Positions 59,105 to 64,000 of a stretch of DNA of 64,000 bases are shown here, one piece after another. The notes beneath the pieces were generated by a model. The model searched no databases. It was given only the letters and a program-made list of their open reading frames with translations, and was not told where the DNA came from. Both the position numbers and the translations under genes were made by a program. The stretch lies in the NCBI GenBank assembly GCA_030562195.1, contig JAUJPP010000007.1:17977769-18041768 (forward strand), written 5' to 3'. The DNA is from Nipponacmea schrenckii (Eukaryota > Mollusca > Gastropoda > Lottiidae). Each line of letters opens with the position of its first letter. Position 1 is the first letter of the stretch.

Positions 59105-61526
59105 CTATCCAGATAAGTGTCTGATGATCGCCATGACAAGAGCCATAAGAGTTAGTTCCCCTTTCTCACTGCCACCACTAGCTAGTCCTGGTATTTCCAA
59201 GAATTCAGCACTATTATACAAGGTGCCGTTATGAGGAGCTGGTTGAATATCTAACAAGGCACATATCATTGGGTATATATCGACTGAATTAATAGAATCT
59301 GTTTTATAATTGTCTTTGAAATTAGGACCTTGGGCCACAAAGATGGGTCTCATATCCAACAAACGGTTGTCGTACCCATGGTTGCCACGTGGGTTCCAAT
59401 AGCCCATAGCTGAGGAATTCTACAAAATAGAACAAATAGTGAAAACCTGCATAACCATACGGACAATTATAATAATAACAATGATAATTATAAGATATAA
59501 ATTGCAAAGTAGATTAGGGAATTCCGAGCGAATAATTGCCAAATAATGTATGGTTAAGGTTATCATTAAGTAAAACGTAGTTTCTAATGTCAGCATGTCC
59601 CTTTTAGTCTTCCTCAAGGTACAGCACAGCAGGACCTATCAATTAAACAATACTATGTACAGACCAGAGATTTAAAATCATTGCATTATAATGTAACTGG
59701 AAGGGGAAGAATACTTACAAATTCAATCATCCAACCATCAGCAGCGACGGCGACAATCGGCATTATTCGTCGGTTATTTTTATAATGAAAATGTTCGGGT
59801 ATGTCTTCTTTTCTGTACACTGTCATTTTGGGATGTTTACCATGTAGTGCATTATACACACTATTTTCTCTGCCGGGTTTTGGCAAAATATTTGCCACAG
59901 GACCCGATTCTGGTATCAGATAAATATCATCCCTGCTTACATAATCTTGTAAATAAATCATCTGGAATATGAAGATCTCAAATAAATTTTAAAGACAATT
60001 TGCTGATATGAATGGAAATGATCAAATGTGTGTAATAGTGTATGTTTATCACACAATACCTGTGTATCACCTATTACCTGTTTTCGAAATTTTTAGCCTG
60101 AATATTAGCTTTATTAAGAGTTTCATTTCTTTGTTCAAGAGTTACATTTGTTGAAGAGTAAAATTCCATTGTTCAAGGGTTGTATACCATCGTCAAGAGT
60201 TACATACTCGTGTTGAAGAGTTATATACCCGTTTTCAAGAGTTAACCGTGTTCAAGAGTTTATACCCGTTTTCGAGAGTTATATATATGTTTAAGTTTTA
60301 TATAATCATTTTCAAGAGTTAAATATACGTGTTCAAGAGTTAGATATACGTGTTCAAGAGTTAGATATACGTGTTCAAGAGTTAGATATCCGTGTTCAAG
60401 GGTTATATAACCGTGTTTCAGAGTTATATATTCGTGTTTAATGTTCAAATATACTAGTGATCATGAGTTGCATACCCTAGTACAAAATTTACATAATCTT
60501 GTTTAAGTTACTTACCCTTGTTGTTTTATTGACCTCTGTCATGCCATGATCACTGGTCAGTATAATATTTAAACTGTTCAGTACTCCAGCATCATCTAGT
60601 TTACTTATCAGATAACCCAATAAAGTATCCATTTCTCTAAAACAGAACGATAATAATATTGTATAAACGGTAGGTATATGGCACATCATCTGTTCTCTGT
60701 TCATCAATTATCAAAAAACAGAATTATACCTATTTCCTGTCAAATTCATATCCATACTGTGATTTTGTTTTGTTACGCCAAATGAATAAATGTTTTGTTC
60801 CCTGCGAATTGTTTGACATACCTCACTTTGGCTTTGATTTCATCAGAGAATGGTCCATATATATGTCCAGTGTGATCAGGTTCGTTGAAATACAGGGTAG
60901 CTAGATCTACATGTCCATTCTGAAACCAACTCACAACTGTGTCCACACGGTCTCGGAATGGCACAGACTTGTTGTACGGTTTCCATATATCTGGATACAT
61001 TCCCTGAATTTTAACCTCACTACCGGGCCAAAAATATGTTCCAGTCTTCAGGTTTTGTTTCCTGGCAGTAATCCATATAGGTTCACCTTCATTCCACCAT
61101 TTTGTTTCTTTATTTCCCATATTGAACGTCTCATTGAATAACGGGTCATACATCGCATTACCTACAATACCATGTGTTTCTTCCCACAGTCCTAAAATAG
61201 AATACGATAAATAATACTGAATCATTCATACCTTTTATCCCTAAAAGTTATTTTAATATTTCGACTGGAGAGCAAAATAAAACATATTTACCTGTTGCTA
61301 TAGCATAATGAGTAGGAAATGTTTTCGTTATAAAGGTATTATTAACATATTTCAGTTGGACTCCACTCTGTGCCATTTGTTTGATATTTGGTGTCTCTGG
61401 TACCATATCCAAATAATCCCACCTAAATCCATCCATAGAGATCATCAGAACCTTCTTGGACAGTGGTGGTATATTGGCAGACCATACGGTTCCTATGCAC
61501 AGTAGTAAGAAGAGGACGGAAGACAT
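59105..61526 (-). CDS. Ectonucleotide pyrophosphatase/phosphodiesterase, ENPP4/5-like
   Basis: Five exons, 61526-61292, 61191-60822, 60636-60516, 59961-59719 and 59419-59105, with phases 1, 2, 0, 0, give 427 aa. A signal peptide (residues 1-17) precedes the catalytic domain. MISMDGFRWDY gives metal ligand Asp32 and TKTFPTHY the nucleophile Thr69. NEPDHTGHIYGP and LTSDHGM supply Asp/His pairs, and NHGYDN the last His. All six metal-binding residues and the nucleophile are therefore visible. Family members hydrolyse phosphodiester or pyrophosphate bonds in extracellular nucleotides or lipids. The motif style and length resemble ENPP4/ENPP5. The C-terminus ends with a short hydrophobic stretch (LTLMALVMAII), which could be a GPI signal or a short membrane anchor. 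An acceptor 13 bases before the ATG implies a non-coding first exon upstream. Confidence 0.92.
60130..60440 (+). repeat. ~20-bp minisatellite in intron 3 of the ENPP gene
   Basis: About fifteen units of GTTCAAGAGTTAGATATACG and variants. The minus-strand frame 60260-60448 (YLTLEHV repeats) is an artefact. Confidence 0.85.
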
Positions 61527-61920
61527 GATTCTTCGTTATCTGAAATGTGAAAATAAAAAGAGATTAGGTAACGCATTAGATAACAGGAGGAATAAGATTT
61601 TTTCGACCCAAAATTTTCAAATTACGACACAGATCTCTTTACAAAGTCAACAAAAAAAAAAAGAACATGTCACGAATATAAGTAATATATAATATTGAAA
61701 CGTTTGAAAGGAAAAATTTTATCTCAACGTAATGTAAATATATGTGTATATAGGAAACGTCCCCTCTAAAAACCTTGTTAATAGGTCAAGGATTTAATGC
61801 AAATTTGCTGATATATGCAACTTTACACACTACATATTTATCAATGGTATATTTGCTGTGCATCCGTACGAAGTTTACACCCCTTAAGTAAATCTAGAGC
61901 TGATTGTTCATTCGCTTGCT
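61527..61920. other. Upstream region of the ENPP gene
   Basis: Contains the inferred 5' UTR intron start (acceptor TTTCAG at about 61540, minus strand). No other feature. Confidence 0.4.
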
Positions 61921-62390
61921 GTTTTTATACGCCCACGTGGAAATGTGAACGTTTATTGACCTTCGTCGGCCTGTGAAGACAATAAAGACTATGTTTTTTA
62001 TATGATTTTTATGAGATTTCGCGTGATCATTCATAATGATGAGATGAATATTGATGAAAAAGGGTGATCATATTATATATTTAATTCAAATTTGGAGCAT
62101 AAATCTTATTATAATTAATACTACTCTTTATTGAATTTTGAAAGAATGATTTTCGTTTTATTGTGGTTGTTGTTGTAAAAAAGTATTCAAGTTTTTTAGT
62201 GAGAACAATAGAAACAAGAATTTTCAATGGATGAAGTTTAGTGTGATTATTGGAATTGATCAGGTCTTGAGTAAGGAGAAAGATAACTTTTGCCAGAAAC
62301 ATTCTGAAAATTGAAAAAAAAAGTAACAATTATGATTCATGCTGCCATTGACTCTAAATATGTGCCAAAGCTTAGCAAGCTATCTTTAAC
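61921..62390 (+). mobile_element. Decayed Pearl-like element
   Basis: Begins TTTTTATACGCCCACGTGGA and ends AAGCTTAGCAAGCTATCTT, the two ends of the family at 10873-12950, with hardly any core repeat left (about 470 bp). Confidence 0.65.
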
Positions 62391-64000
62391 TATCTTCCTT
62401 AAGAAGTCTAGACATCAGCTAATATCTTTATTACCAATGAGGTTAGAACAATGCAAATAACACAACCCTAAAAGACAGTAAATGATAGTCTCAATATGAC
62501 CAAATTTGCTCACGGTAGCTCAACTAATCCCAGCTATGCAAATTTTCCAGTAGGTAAGTGTGTCCACACAATCAATTTTATCACCTATATAGGCGTATTA
62601 ATTCAAATTTCTGACCTTACATTATCCATAAAAACTAGTGACGTATTCTATTGCTCTGGTGGAATTGTTATATAATATAAAATCCCTTACATTTATAATC
62701 GCGAAATAATCGGAAATTGCGTACAATCCCACTGTAAATAAACGTACTAATATTGACTCCAGAAAGTTGTATCAAACATGAGATCAACCTCGTTTGTTAA
62801 AACGAGTAGCACCCCTTTGCCAGAAAACGTCTCTGAATGATCTGACTTTAAATTCAGAAGAGCGAAGCGTGTAGAAAGGAAGGTTTCGACAATCGTTAGG
62901 ATGGAGCAGTAAACCGAAGCCCCGTGTGCTACAAGATGTGCACGTTAAGGACCCCACTGCGAAATTCATCATTAAACACTACATGCCCTCATTAGCCCAT
63001 AACACGCAGTAGCGTAAAATTCCATACATTTCATTTGCGGGGAAATATTTAAAAAAAACGGAAGTAATTTATTTAAGATTTTCTTGCAATCATCAATACC
63101 AATTATTTTTTCTCCAGAAGCCTTATCAAATATAAAGTCTAGCTCAATGGTAGTCGGCTAAAATGACCACTTTTGTATACGAGATACACCCCTTTGTCAG
63201 ATCATGTCTCTGAATGTTTTTATTTGAATTTGAAGGGTACACTGTGATGAAAAGGAAGCTTAACACCCATTTGACCTATCATTCCTTTGTTTCAGAATGT
63301 TTTAGCAAAATTGATCACTACAAGCGTTCATAGCTCACCGTACATATTTGAGGTGAAGGTGTATTACTCGTTTAAATATTAAAATCATATTATTAAAGAA
63401 AAGATATGTAGAAGAATAAAAATAAAATTCACAGCTGGAGGTATTTAAATACAAATAATGTCATTTTCATACTGATTTTGACTAAAAACTCATTTCAAAT
63501 ATTGGCGAACCATAAGTCGCAATCTAGTCCTTCATATAAGACTGAATATAATGGGATGTAGCCGGTTAATTACTCCGTTATGCCATAAAACCTTGGATTT
63601 CAGAGAAAAGCCAAGCTTCAACCACTGGTTGCTGAACTGATCATGACTTGAATGTATGTGTTGCGTCCCTTTTTTCGTTATTATTTATTTTTTTCCGAAG
63701 AAATAATTCAGCAAATGGTGTTTCATAAGTCAGATAAAACTCTTTACCTCGGTTTTTTCCTTATATGCTACTTTAGTTTAATGATAAAACCGGACAACGT
63801 CTTGTAGTCTACAATGAAGAACAATTATCTTGACAGTGGCAATATCCGCAATGTGTTTTATCTTGCGAATTCTGTCGAGATATGTAAACAACATACAGGC
63901 TGTAACCGCCTGTTCGTCCCTCGAATTGATGTATTGAAGAACAAAATTACTACTTCAACCTTATATATTGAATTTTCATATATGTATATTCCTTGCTTTG
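62391..64000. other. Repeat-bearing region at the right end of the window
   Basis: 62778-62960 and 63165-63260 share AGCACCCCTTTGCCAGA / TACACCCCTTTGTCAGA and GTCTCTGAATG, a dispersed repeat pair; the first also has the phrase seen at 29760. No gene supported. Confidence 0.5.

Noticed and set aside
60260..60448. Repeated YLTLEHV open frame
   Set aside because: By-product of a ~20-bp intronic minisatellite.
1..64000. tRNA and rRNA genes
   Set aside because: No sequence with the tRNA B-box (GGTTCGAATCC type) in a cloverleaf context and no rRNA core motifs were noticed. A dedicated scan would be more reliable.

Overview
The window reads as AT-rich nuclear DNA from an invertebrate animal, most likely a mollusc. 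Genes have spliceosomal introns with GT..AG borders and there is no operon structure. Most of the length is transposon debris, minisatellites and segmental duplications. The mollusc guess rests on a Pearl/Helentron-like repeat with ~162-bp core units, a degenerate BEL/Pao element, and the kinds of gene present. The species cannot be read from the sequence. All homology calls are from memory of families; no search was run.

Layout. 1-4245: the 3' part of a broken BEL/Pao retrotransposon. 4246-9392 and 9728-15632: a tandem duplication. Each copy carries a PIF/Harbinger transposase remnant, a minisatellite, and a complete four-exon gene for a membrane-anchored ARL9/ARL10-like small GTPase (copies A and B). 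Only the second block carries a 2-kb Pearl-like insertion. Part of the first block (5388-6518) looks like uncorrected sequence. 15870-25405 and 29930-39966: two ~10-kb arms of an old inverted duplication around a 4.5-kb spacer. The left arm holds an intact rhodopsin-like GPCR (22830-23849). The right arm holds only a broken piece of the same gene, and it was invaded by a ~4-kb DNA transposon (34255-38297), which itself carries a nested long-TIR element. A second intact GPCR (40346-41392, minus) lies just beyond the right arm.

43-49 kb is mostly unassigned AT-rich sequence. 49553-51999 (minus) holds a third, divergent ARL10-like GTPase with the same four-exon plan and intron phases. 55373-57983 (plus) encodes a 769-aa low-complexity protein: Tyr/Lys-rich first, then Pro/Lys/Gln-rich. 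59105-61526 (minus) is a five-exon ectonucleotide pyrophosphatase/phosphodiesterase (ENPP4/5-like) with a signal peptide and every metal-site motif in place. 61.9-64 kb holds further repeat remnants.

The genes do not form an obvious pathway. The main themes are local gene-family growth (three ARL10-like GTPases, two and a half GPCRs) by tandem and inverted duplication, and heavy transposon activity. Because duplicate copies are available, several insertions can be read against their empty sites.
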